The position numbers and the translations under genes are program-made. Positions 18,811 through 26,102 of a DNA stretch of 64,000 nt are shown here, in pieces; position 1 is the first letter of the stretch, and each line of letters begins with the position of its first letter. The notes under the pieces were generated by a model. It worked only from the letters and a program-made list of their open reading frames with translations. It had not been told where the DNA came from and did not search any database. Origin of the DNA: Anaerolineae bacterium (GTDB lineage Bacteria > Chloroflexota > Anaerolineae > UBA3071). Where the stretch lies: the NCBI GenBank assembly GCA_029907105.1, contig JARYMM010000011.1, positions 1 through 64,000 on the forward strand. The letters are read 5' to 3'.

Positions 18811-19994
18811 ATGAACATGAACACGAAAGAGCGCCCCTACGAGGATTTCGAAATCCGCATCCTCCCCGAGCTGGCAGGCGGCGACCACCTCGTGTACGTC
18901 ACCCACTCGCCCGTAGGCGAGGCTATGGCTACCATGCCGCGAGGTTTTATGAACGATCCATTGCTCCAAAGTCTGGAAGCGGTCTTCCAGATGCGAGCGG
19001 ATCGAGACCTGCTCCAACACATCGGGTCGGCCCTGTTCGCTGCCCTCTTCCGCGAGGACGTGCTGCTGGCCTTCGAACGCAGTATGGACGCCGTGGGTCG
19101 GCAGCGACAACTGCGCATCTGGCTGAAGATCGGCAGCACACAGCCCAAGGAGAGCTACACGCGGCGGGGGCGGGGAGAGTACGGCCTGAGCGATTTACCC
19201 TGGGAGTTGCTTTATCACACCCGCACGCGGCAGTTTCTCAGCCTGTCCCCGCGCATGTCGCTGATCCGGCACGTGGACTATCCCTACCGATTAGACGAGA
19301 TACGACGGGCTGACGAGGGGCCGCTCAAGGTGCTCGTCGTCCTCGCTGATCCCGCAAGATATCTCAACCTGTCGGTGGAGGCGGAGATGATCCGCCGTGG
19401 CCTGCAATCGCTGGGAGAGGGCAACGTCCGCCTGACGGTGGTGGAAACCGCCTCCCGCAGTAAGATCCAGGCCGCCCTCGGCTGGAACTCGCCCCTCGCC
19501 TCGTCGCCGACGGCATACCCGCCGCCATCGGCAACTGGGGGGACATTAAGGATGACACGGCCATCATGTTCAGCCGCAGCCTGTATGCCGGCCTGGCCTC
19601 GGGGCTGCCGCTGGATCAAGCGACCACGCTGGCTCGCCGGGCGGTGGCCACGGAGCCTCATCTGGGCTGGAGTAGCGCCGATTGGACCGGCCTGACGCTC
19701 TTCATGTCCGGTCGGGAAACGACGCTTTTCCACGTGGAGCCTCAGGTGGGACCGGAGCAGGTGCTGGATGAGGTGCGCCGGGGCAAGGTGCGTCAGGACA
19801 CCGTGCGCTACTTGAATGAGCAATTGGGCACCTATAGGCACAACCTGGAGCAACTGAACGCCAAGGCAGCCGACTATGGCGGTCCCAAATATGCTCCACT
19901 GGACGTGCAGAACCAGATTGATTACATCGAACAGCAGATCCGGGTGGTGAAGGAGAAGCTGGTTGAGTACGGTGTCAACGGTGTCAGCGGATGA
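18811..19994 (+). pseudogene. CHAT-domain protease, inactivated by an internal deletion with frame change
   Basis: From the ATG at 18811 the frame encodes an N-terminal region (YEDFEIRILPE, then DLPWELLYHTRTRQFLSLSP and LKVLVVLADPARYLNLSVEA) typical of proteins with a C-terminal CHAT caspase-like domain. Near 19485 the family sequence jumps frame: from about 19490 another frame reads APRLVADGIPAAIGNW, then DDTAIMFSRSLYAGLASGLP, the end of a CHAT domain, running to TGA at 19992-19994. The stretch that should hold the catalytic histidine (HxxGHG) and cysteine (NACxS) is missing at the junction, so this is a deletion, not a mere sequencing slip. The last 60 residues form a coiled segment (TYRHNLEQLNAKAADYGG, VQNQIDYIEQQI) also found twice at 21.5-22.4 kb. 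Confidence 0.8.
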
Positions 19995-20138
19995 GGAAAC
20001 GGATAAACGGATGGGTGGATGAGAGGCTCTCCGGCAAGAGATTGCGGGTCATGGACCCGCGCGGAGCCCAATTTAACAATGTCAAGTTAGCTGCCCCAAC
20101 TTAACCCAGGACTTATGCGCGCTAACAGGTTCTTGTGT
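19995..20138 (+). other. Short spacer between the CHAT pseudogene and the VapBC promoter
   Basis: I see no gene, hairpin or repeat of note in these bases. Confidence 0.5.
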
Positions 20139-20179
20139 TTGTAGTATGCGGCCTCTTGTGGTACAATGAGGCCGCATAC
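20139..20179 (+). promoter_or_regulatory. VapBC promoter with overlapping 12-bp palindromic operator
   Basis: TTGTAG (20139-20144), 17 bases, TACAAT (20162-20167). A perfect inverted repeat GTATGCGGCCTC (20144-20155) / GAGGCCGCATAC (20168-20179) embraces the -10 box with a 12-base gap. This fits conditional autorepression by the antitoxin-toxin complex. Confidence 0.75.
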
Positions 20180-20200
20180 ATCATGTGGCGGAGGTGGGAT

Positions 20201-20494
20201 ATGGAGACAGTGGGAGCACGGGAGTTAAAGGATCGCCTGGCATACTACCTTCAAACCGTTCGGAGTGGGAAGACGGTGGTGGTAACGATACGTGGGGAGC
20301 CTGTGGCCCGTCTGGTCCCGGTTGTGCGGGCTGATGAGAGGGGGTTGCCGCCGGAGGTGGAGGAAAGGATGTGGGATTTGGCGGCGAGGGGAGTTCTTGA
20401 GTGGAGCGGAGCTTCCTATCGGTTGCCGGAACCGGTGGCGGAGAATCGGGGGGCGGGGCTGCTGAGCGATTTGGTGGTGGAGGATCGGGAATGA
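20201..20494 (+). CDS. vapB: Antitoxin of the Phd/YefM-VapB type
   Basis: 97 residues. The N-terminus METVGARELKDRLAYYLQTV, then GKTVVVTIRGEPVARLVP, is the Phd/YefM DNA-binding fold used by many VapB-type antitoxins. The C-terminal half (LPPEVEERMWDLAARGVLEW) would wrap the toxin. The ATG at 20201 has GGAGGTGG directly upstream and is preferred over an in-frame ATG at 20135 that would put the start before the -10 box. The stop overlaps the toxin start (ATGA). It binds and silences the PIN toxin and probably represses the operon through the palindrome upstream. Confidence 0.85.
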   Translation: METVGARELKDRLAYYLQTVRSGKTVVVTIRGEPVARLVPVVRADERGLPPEVEERMWDLAARGVLEWSGASYRLPEPVAENRGAGLLSDLVVEDRE

Positions 20495-20922
20495 TCGTGT
20501 ACGCAGACACGAGCGCATTGGTGAAATTGTTTGTGACAGAGGAGGGGGCGGAAGAGACGAGGGAGATGTTAAGTGGGGCGCAGATAGTGGGCACGGGTGT
20601 GCTGACTTGGGCGGAGTTGGTGGCGGCGCTGGCGCGGGGGGTTCGGAGAGGGTATTTGGGGGAAGGAGAGGCAGAGGAGGCGGTGCGGAGCTTGGGGGAG
20701 GTGTGGGATAGTTGGGTACGGGTGAGGGTGGATGAGGGAATGGTAAGGCGGGCGGGTGATATGGCGTGGGAGTATGGCTTGAGAGGGTATGATGCTGTAC
20801 ATCTGGCCGCGGCACTGGTGTGGCAAGAAGGGATAGGGTATCCTGTGGTTCTGGCGACGTTTGACAGGGAGTTGTGGGCAGCGGCAAAGTATGAGGGGTT
20901 AGAGGTGTGGCCGAAGACATGA
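20491..20922 (+). CDS. vapC: PIN-domain ribonuclease toxin (VapC)
   Basis: 143 residues, the normal VapC size. The four acidic residues of the PIN active site are present: D6 (MIVYADTSALVKL), E42 (LTWAELVAAL), D101 (LRGYDAVHLAAAL) and D125 (LATFDRELWAAA). PIN toxins cut RNA with Mg2+, often tRNA or rRNA. Overlaps the antitoxin stop by 4 bases. All catalytic residues are intact and the promoter is intact, so this module looks alive among decayed neighbours. The G-rich codon use on the coding strand (runs of GGG/GAG) differs from genes around it, a possible sign of transfer. Confidence 0.88.
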   Translation: MIVYADTSALVKLFVTEEGAEETREMLSGAQIVGTGVLTWAELVAALARGVRRGYLGEGEAEEAVRSLGEVWDSWVRVRVDEGMVRRAGDMAWEYGLRGYDAVHLAAALVWQEGIGYPVVLATFDRELWAAAKYEGLEVWPKT

Positions 20923-20949
20923 GAGTGAGAGTGGTGGGAGAATACTCCT

Positions 20950-21040
20950 GCTTGAGTCATGGTCGGCAGGGCGGTCGCCCACCCCGCCGCCACTTTCAAA
21001 CCGGACGTGACACTTTCCGTCATCCGGCTCTCCAGGATAC
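20950..21040 (-). ncRNA. Group II intron 3' fragment with domain V
   Basis: On the minus strand, 21030 down to 20997 folds as a classical domain V: GAGCCGGA pairs with UCCGGUUU, UGAC pairs with GUCA, a two-base CG bulge lies on the 3' side, and the loop is GGAAAG. The AGC catalytic triad is at the start of the stem. Downstream a G/C-rich hairpin (GGGCG.ACC.GCCC) may be domain VI, ending near CCGACCAT. No reverse transcriptase gene remains, so this is a truncated intron. Confidence 0.75.
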
Positions 21041-21111
21041 GGGCCATTGTCATTGGCATATTGGATGCAGAGCCACCATGTGCCGAGTGTAGCGGGAGGT
21101 TTCTGCGTTGA

Positions 21112-21570
21112 TCCCGCTTTGGACTGATCTGTCCAGAGGAGCACGATTATCTGTGCCAGTTTGTGCGTCTGGACCCGCGTCTCATTTCGTCATTGGACGT
21201 CGAAACGCTGGCGCTTCTTATGCAATGGGTCTTCAGCAGACGAGGATTACAGACGGTTGGTGTAGATTATCGAGACGATGAGCTTGATCTGATATTGCTA
21301 AATCGGAGTAACTGCCTACCTTCGGCCTTGCAACGTGAGATATAGCGGTGGGCTGGCGTCATTGCGAGCCCCGAAGGGGCGAAGCAATCTCCTGTTTCGA
21401 TTCCAGGAGACTGCTTCGCTTCGCTCGCAGTGACAGGGTAGGTAGTTACAAATCGGAAGTATAATTGGAGGGAATTTGCCAGGATCTACCCCAGAGAGCA
21501 AGCTGCACCACTGAATGTGCTTTGGAAGCTGTTCAACGATCTGAAGGGCACAGATGTGTACCTGATTTGA
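21112..21570 (+). pseudogene. Unknown gene split by a MITE
   Basis: The frame reads PEEHDYLCQFVRLDPRLISS, then DVETLALLMQWVFSRRGLQT and DDELDLILLNR, and then enters a MITE at 21308. If the 142-bp element and one 8-bp target copy are removed (150 bases), the same frame continues KYNWREFARIYPREQAAPLN then VLWKLFNDLKGTDVYLI and a TGA at 21568. The joined text reads like a real protein end, so the gene was intact before insertion. The 5' end is also lost: an in-frame stop lies at 21109, next to the group II intron fragment. I do not recognise the family. Confidence 0.7.
21308..21449 (+). mobile_element. 142-bp MITE with 8-bp target site duplication
   Basis: Terminal inverted repeats GTAACTGCCTACC (21308-21320) and GGTAGGTAGTTAC (21437-21449). 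Flanked by AAATCGGA at 21300-21307 and 21450-21457. The interior has the widespread GTCATTGCGAGC...GAAGCAATCTCC palindromic word and its inverse around 21358-21435. No coding capacity. Confidence 0.85.
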
Positions 21571-21680
21571 TTGACGATTGATAAAGGCGGCATGCCCCCG
21601 TGCATCGCAGCCCGCTGCTCCAGGACGGCCAGATTGGTCCGATGGGTCTCCAGGAGCTCCTTCAGCGTCCCCTTGTCCAT
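21552..21680 (-). pseudogene. Fragment of a small coiled domain shared with the CHAT protein
   Basis: On the minus strand an ATG at 21680 begins MDKGTLKELLETHRTNLAVL, then EQRAAMHGGMPPLSIVNQI, matching the 68-residue protein at 22218-22424 (YRANLRHLELQKAQYGALVP, LHIVNQI). After NQI the similarity stops abruptly near 21555 and the remaining codons read antisense to the split gene. The open frame extends upstream to 21824 with acidic sequence (EEERLEEVEDTGEDTG) whose reality is uncertain. Probably a remnant joined to foreign DNA. Confidence 0.55.
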
Positions 21681-21825
21681 GTGCTTCAATGAACCTGTGT
21701 CCTCGCCGGTATCCTCGACTTCCTCCAGCCTTTCCTCCTCATCCTTTCGGCGGCGGGCGAGGGAGGCGTGGGCAACTCGAAGAGCATGCCATCTCCCCGC
21801 ATCCAGAGCGCAGGTATGGCCCAAT

Positions 21826-22217
21826 CCACCTGGCCCAGGCCGATCTCTCCGGGGTAGTCTCCCGCTTAAGTGTTGCTGCTTCCTTAATCCTACGGGGGAG
21901 GTGCAGAGGGGGGAACCCCCTCCGCAGACCCCCCCTTTTCAGCCTTCGACCCGCCGATTCTCAGCTCGGTCCCGAGGAGAGGCTGAGAGAAGGCGGGTAA
22001 AAAGCAGGATAGAAAAGGTTTTTCTCTGGAGGGGGATGCGACCCCTCCAGACCTCCCCCATGATCGGTGGACAAGAGGGCCGAGGACTTTTGCCCAGGTG
22101 CCCAACAATACCCCAGAGGGAGACTACCTGGAAAGGAAACTGGCCGAATGCGGCGGCTCGGTAGCGTAAGATTCTCGCCGGGGTGAGGCGAAGGGGGAGC
22201 GAGGTGGCATCGCCTGG
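21826..22217. other. Intergenic region with G/C-rich hairpins
   Basis: No gene supported. It has a hairpin AGGGGG/CCCCCT near 21907-21921 and a perfect one TCTGGAGGGG (22025-22034) with CCCCTCCAGA (22042-22051), each followed by C-rich tracts. These look like pieces of another palindromic repeat family. Confidence 0.5.
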
Positions 22218-22424
22218 CTACGGTGCTGCCCCTCGCTGCTGCAGCTCGGCCTCGATCTGGTGGATTTCCTTCTCTGTGTTGGCGATTTGGTTGACGATGT
22301 GCAGAGGGACCAGCGCGCCGTATTGGGCCTTTTGCAGCTCCAGGTGACGCAGGTTGGCCCGGTAGGTCTTCAGAAGCTCGCGCAAGGCCTCGTCGTCCAG
22401 ATGTTCCAGCGTATCCGCAGCCAT
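22218..22424 (-). CDS. Small coiled-domain protein (putative effector-associated module)
   Basis: 68 residues from the ATG at 22424, with a GGGGGGAG ribosome site; a TTG two codons earlier is possible. The sequence pattern is YRANLRHLE..K.QYG...P, LHIVNQIANTEKEIHQIEAE: a helical hairpin with an NL..L....A.YG..(V)PL...NQI core. The same core ends the CHAT pseudogene at about 19810-19990 and appears in the fragment at 21552-21680. I know this type of segment mainly as an add-on to Chloroflexota and cyanobacterial signalling/effector proteins, but I do not name a family. It is downstream of, and co-directional with, a prepilin peptidase gene; an association with that gene is not implied. Confidence 0.6.
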   Translation of the reverse strand: MAADTLEHLDDEALRELLKTYRANLRHLELQKAQYGALVPLHIVNQIANTEKEIHQIEAELQQRGAAP

Positions 22425-22506
22425 TTCCAAACTCCCCCCTCAAACCTTCGAAGGCACAGAGGCGAACACCGCGTTCCCAGACTCGTAACCCAGACCGAAC
22501 GAGTGA

Positions 22507-23244
22507 TTATAACAGCAACACCAATGCCGCGCCAATGGCCAGGAAGGGACCGTAAGGCATGGTCTGCCCTGGCCGGTACTCCCCGTGCCGGTGTCTTTCC
22601 AGGATGAGCACGAGGGCAGCGATAGCTCCTGTCAGTATGCCCAGCCCCAGGGCCACGACCACGCCCGGCCAGCCGGTTACCAGCCCCACGAAGGCGGCCA
22701 GCTTGACATCGCCCGCGCCCAGCGCCGACACGCGGCGTCGCAAGAGCATCGCAAACCACAGCCCCAGCCAGTAAAGCAGCGAGAAGAAGGCCAAAGCCGC
22801 CGTCCCCCCCAGCAGCGCGCTTTGCCAATCGCCTGGAGGCTGCACAAAGGCCCCGATCAGCGCCAGCACCAGGGCGGGGAAAATGACCTCGTTGGGAATG
22901 CGGCGCTGCTCCAGGTCGGTGACGCTGAGCAACAAAAGGACGAACAGGTAAGCAGCCAGGAAAGCGGCCTGCAGTGTGAGGCCCTCATGTCGCCACAATA
23001 ACGGCAGGCCCACAGCGCAGATGAGCTCCACCAGCACCGGGCGCAACGGCAACGGCGCGGCGCAGCCCGCACACCTGCCCCTGCGTCGCAGGTAGGCGAA
23101 GACAGCCCAGGCCCCGCCGCAATCGCGCCGCCGCCCGCAATAACTGCACGTGACTCCGCGTGGCGACAACCGGTCGGCGATGAGATTGAGAGCCACGCCC
23201 ACCAGCAGAGCCAAAGGAACCAAAAGCCAAAGGCCAAAGCTCAA
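22507..23244 (-). CDS. Type IV prepilin peptidase (A24 family)
   Basis: About 245 residues with 7-8 membrane helices. The N-terminal cytoplasmic part has two cysteine pairs (TCSYCGRRRDCGG, GRCAGC). Both catalytic aspartates are visible: VTDLEQRRIPNE and the GxGD motif in GAGDVKLAAFVG. The enzyme cleaves and methylates prepilin-like signal peptides at the inner face of the membrane. The open frame extends to an ATG at 23295, but that would overlap the start of the divergent gene; a TTG at 23244 with GGAGGG six bases upstream is a better start. No pilin or pilus genes lie in the window. Confidence 0.85.
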   Translation of the reverse strand: MSFGLWLLVPLALLVGVALNLIADRLSPRGVTCSYCGRRRDCGGAWAVFAYLRRRGRCAGCAAPLPLRPVLVELICAVGLPLLWRHEGLTLQAAFLAAYLFVLLLLSVTDLEQRRIPNEVIFPALVLALIGAFVQPPGDWQSALLGGTAALAFFSLLYWLGLWFAMLLRRRVSALGAGDVKLAAFVGLVTGWPGVVVALGLGILTGAIAALVLILERHRHGEYRPGQTMPYGPFLAIGAALVLLL

Positions 23245-23293
23245 AGCCTGCCCTCCGCTTTGACAAATGCGGCGAACCGGGTAGAATGGCGGC

Positions 23294-24106
23294 ATGATAG
23301 ACTACCGCGATCGCATCAGCGTGGCCGTCTGGATCGTGCTGCTGGGCCTGACGGTCACCCTGCTGGTGAAGATGCCCAGCACCACCCTGGTCTGGATTGC
23401 CTTTGGCTCGCCCCTCAGCCTGCAGCTTTCGGCCAACACGCTGCTGGGAGCGCTGCTGGTCGCCCTGACCACCGGTGCCACCGAGGCCGTCGTGCGGGCT
23501 CACCCGCGAGTGCGGGCCGGCCGCCTGCGCAACCGCTGGGTCTTCTGGGCCCTGCCCTGTGCGGTGGTCCTGGTGGCCGCCCTCCTGCTGCCCACAGCGC
23601 CCACACGCCTCACCTGGCTGGCCGGCCTGGGCCTGACCGCGGTAGTCCTGGGCGTGACCCTGGCCGCCACATTCTATGCCATCGCCCCCGAAGGGCCGGG
23701 CTACCGCCCCGCCCGCATCGTCCTCAACCTGCTGACCTACGCCGCCGTCCTGATCCTCTTCCTTGGCGTCTACCGGCAGCGGGCCCGCAGCCTCTTCTCG
23801 GCCACGCTCATCGTGGGCATCAGCACGCTGCTGGCGATGGAGGTGCTGCGCGGCAGCGAGAAACCGCTGCGCCTGGTGGCCCTTTACGCCCTCATCGTGG
23901 GCGTGGTGTTGGGCGAAGCCACCTGGGCCCTGAACTACTGGCGGCTGCCAGGGCTCACCGGCGGGCTATTGCTCCAGATCGGTTTCTACCTGCTGGTGGG
24001 ACTGGCCCACCAGGGGCTGACGGAGCGGCTCACCCCACGCGTGCTGCTGGAGTTCGGCATCGTGGCTGCCATCAGCCTGGCCCTCATCTGGCTCTTCGCT
24101 CCTTGA
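23294..24106 (+). CDS. Conserved polytopic membrane protein, unknown function
   Basis: 270 residues with about eight hydrophobic helices separated by short, often arginine-bearing loops, and no soluble domain. Segments such as TTGATEAVVRAHPRVRAGRL and YRPARIVLNLLTYAAVLILF are not from a family I can name; the general plan recalls uncharacterised Chloroflexota membrane proteins. It is transcribed divergently from the prepilin peptidase with start codons close together (ATG at 23294), so they may share a control region. A long inverted repeat follows its stop. No function assigned. Confidence 0.7.
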   Translation: MIDYRDRISVAVWIVLLGLTVTLLVKMPSTTLVWIAFGSPLSLQLSANTLLGALLVALTTGATEAVVRAHPRVRAGRLRNRWVFWALPCAVVLVAALLLPTAPTRLTWLAGLGLTAVVLGVTLAATFYAIAPEGPGYRPARIVLNLLTYAAVLILFLGVYRQRARSLFSATLIVGISTLLAMEVLRGSEKPLRLVALYALIVGVVLGEATWALNYWRLPGLTGGLLLQIGFYLLVGLAHQGLTERLTPRVLLEFGIVAAISLALIWLFAP

Positions 24107-24111
24107 GGGGG

Positions 24112-24163
24112 AGACGAGGAACAGGTCAACGAGTCAACAAGAAGTCCCCTCGTTGCCTCGTCT
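24112..24163. terminator. Imperfect long hairpin between convergent genes
   Basis: AGACGAGG (24112-24119) plus CAACGAG (24127-24133) pair with CTCGTTG (24149-24155) plus CCTCGTCT (24156-24163). It lies between converging genes and could terminate both; its words also match the tandem repeat at 25171-25242. Confidence 0.45.
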
Positions 24164-24165
24164 AC

Positions 24166-25155
24166 TTATAGTTCAACTTCCACCCCCAGGCCCAACCGCC
24201 GCGCCGCGGCCAGCACAGCCTGCCCCACCGATACATCTTGCACGGCATTGCCCACCGATTTGAAGCAGGTGATCTCCTCAGCAGACCGGCGGCCAGGCGC
24301 CCGGCCGGCGGCGATCTCGCCCAGCTCTGTCCAGGCCTCGGCGGCGGGGATCAGCCCCCGACGCAACGGGATGATGAGATCGCCGGCCTCGGCCAGGCAG
24401 GCAGCGCGGCTGTCCACCACGATGCGCACTCCCCGCAGCCCGGCCACGTCCACCTCTTGCATCTGCGGCGTGAAGGCCCCCACGGCGTTGATGTGCGTCC
24501 CTGGCCACACATCGCCGCTGTCGAAGACGGGACTGTGGGAAGTGGTGGCCGTGCAGATGACGTCCGCCTCTCGTACCGCCGCGGCGGGAGAGGCCGCCAC
24601 GTCCAGACGTGGCGGCATGCCCGGCTGTGCGCGCAGCTCCTGCACGTACCGCTCTGCCGCCGTGCGGTTCACATCGTACACCCAGGCCTGTTCGATGTCG
24701 CGCACCGCGCAGACGGCCGCCAGTTGCGTGCGGCCCTGCGCCCCGGCTCCGAAGACGGCCACCGTACGGGCGTCGGACCGGGCCAGGAAATCGGTGGCGG
24801 CACCGCTGGCCGCGCCCGTGCGCAACGCCGTCAGGTAGGTGCCGTCGAGCAGCGCCTGCGGCTGGCCAGTGGCGGAGTCCACCAACACCACCACGGCGTG
24901 AATGGTGGGCAGGCCCCGCTCAGCGTTGTGGGGAAAGACGGACACCACCTTGGCACCCATGCCGCCGCTGGCCGCCAGGTAGGCGGGCATGAAGAGGGTC
25001 ACCGCCTCCTGTGCCGGCACCTCCAGCGGCAGGCGCAGCGGCACCGTGGCCTGCCCTGTCGAAAGCTGGGCGAAAGCCCCCTTCACCACTTCGATGGCTT
25101 CCCGCATGGTGATGGCCCTTTGCACGTCGGTTTTAGATAGCACATGGATGGGCAT
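24166..25155 (-). CDS. Ornithine cyclodeaminase / mu-crystallin family NAD(P)-dependent enzyme
   Basis: 329 residues, normal length. N-terminal dimer part with MREAIEVVKGAFAQLSTGQA; Rossmann fold near residue 135 (VAVFGAGAQGRTQLAAV); ADVICTATTSHSPVF; and GTHINAVGAFTPQMQEVDV. Members cyclise ornithine to proline with ammonia loss, or act as alanine, ketimine or related amino acid dehydrogenases; sequence alone does not choose. The ATG at 25155 has AAGGAGAG nearby; the longer open frame upstream runs through a tandem repeat and is rejected. It is followed upstream by the 24-bp tandem repeats and then by rdgB on the same strand. Confidence 0.85.
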   Translation of the reverse strand: MPIHVLSKTDVQRAITMREAIEVVKGAFAQLSTGQATVPLRLPLEVPAQEAVTLFMPAYLAASGGMGAKVVSVFPHNAERGLPTIHAVVVLVDSATGQPQALLDGTYLTALRTGAASGAATDFLARSDARTVAVFGAGAQGRTQLAAVCAVRDIEQAWVYDVNRTAAERYVQELRAQPGMPPRLDVAASPAAAVREADVICTATTSHSPVFDSGDVWPGTHINAVGAFTPQMQEVDVAGLRGVRIVVDSRAACLAEAGDLIIPLRRGLIPAAEAWTELGEIAAGRAPGRRSAEEITCFKSVGNAVQDVSVGQAVLAAARRLGLGVEVEL

Positions 25156-25170
25156 GGTTTCTCTCCTTGC

Positions 25171-25242
25171 AAGGCGATAAGTCAACGAGGCAACAAGGCG
25201 ATAAGTCAACGAGGCAACAAGGCAATAAGGCAACGGGTCCAC
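25171..25242. repeat. Three 24-bp tandem repeats
   Basis: Units at 25171-25194 and 25195-25218 are identical (AAGGCGATAAGTCAACGAGG + CAAC) and the third at 25219-25242 is degenerate. They lie between the cyclodeaminase and rdgB and are followed by GGAACCTGGAAC-type words. Confidence 0.85.
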
Positions 25243-25282
25243 AAGGAACCTGGAACTTGAAACCCTGGAACCGGAAACCGCC

Positions 25283-25909
25283 TCAGGAGGCCTCCCCCGC
25301 GTCCTGGCCAATGGCCTCCAGCAACTCCCGCAGCAGCTTCCGGGCCGCCTGCGCTGCCTGGGCACGATGGCTGACGCGGTTCTTCACCTCCGGCGAGAGC
25401 TCGGCCATGGTGCAGCCGAACTGAGGCATGAAGAAGACGGGATCGAAGCCGAACCCGTGGCTGCCCCTGGGCTCATAAGCGATGATGCCCTCGCAGCAGC
25501 CAGAGGCGGTGCGCACATCCCCCTCCGGTGTGGCGATGGCCACCACGCAGCGGAAGCGGGCTGTGCGCTGCTCCCAGGGCACGTCTGCCAGTTCCCGCAA
25601 CAGCTTGTGATTGCGGTCGGCGTCAGAAGCCTCCGGCCCGGCATAGCGGCTGGAGCGGATGCCCGGCGCACCGCCCAGCGCGTCCACCTCCAGACCGCTG
25701 TCGTCGGCCCAGGTCCACAGGCCAGTGGCCGCGGCGTAGGTGGTGGCCTTCTGCACGGCGTTCTCGGCGAAGCTTGCCCCCGTTTCCTCCACATCGAAGG
25801 CAATGCCCTCGGCGTCGAGCCAGGTGACCTCCAGCGGCAGATCGGCCAACAAGTGGCGGTATTCACGCACCTTGCCGGCATTGTGAGTGGCCACCAGCAG
25901 CTTGCGCAT
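25283..25909 (-). CDS. rdgB: XTP/dITP diphosphatase (HAM1/RdgB)
   Basis: 208 residues. Family motifs: [17 protein letters not shown] at the N-terminus, [33 protein letters not shown] with the metal-binding acids, [12 protein letters not shown], and the closing SHRAQA. It hydrolyses ITP, dITP and XTP to keep deaminated purines out of nucleic acids. The ATG at 25909 has GAGGAG six bases upstream and matches the family start; the frame upstream of it is not family-like. Confidence 0.93.
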   Translation of the reverse strand: MRKLLVATHNAGKVREYRHLLADLPLEVTWLDAEGIAFDVEETGASFAENAVQKATTYAAATGLWTWADDSGLEVDALGGAPGIRSSRYAGPEASDADRNHKLLRELADVPWEQRTARFRCVVAIATPEGDVRTASGCCEGIIAYEPRGSHGFGFDPVFFMPQFGCTMAELSPEVKNRVSHRAQAAQAARKLLRELLEAIGQDAGEAS

Positions 25910-26036
25910 CGTTCTCCTCATTGCGGACTCCATTGCAGACATTGTACCACCTCCCCGCCAGGCTGTCAACCATCAAGAATATCCTGAAGTGCCTGTCACC
26001 TGGAGAATCTGTGCCCACGAAGTGGAGGGTCGTCAG

Positions 26037-26065
26037 TTGTCTCCAGCCGCCAATCGAGGTATAAT
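26037..26065 (+). promoter_or_regulatory. Promoter of the tsaE-tsaB-rimI-udg cluster
   Basis: TTGTCT (26037-26042), 17-base spacer, TATAAT (26060-26065). Transcription would start near 26072, about 30 bases before the tsaE start. Confidence 0.7.
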
Positions 26066-26102
26066 GTCTCCTGGCTGCGGCGGCCATGTCGGCCGATCAG
26101 CC

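Noticed and set aside
20181-21059. Proline/serine-rich minus-strand open frames over vapBC
   Set aside because: They are the complement of G-rich vapBC codons; no start signals, and they run across the promoter, operator and intron fragment.
25171-25242. CRISPR array
   Set aside because: The 24-bp units are directly adjacent with no spacers and there are no cas genes.
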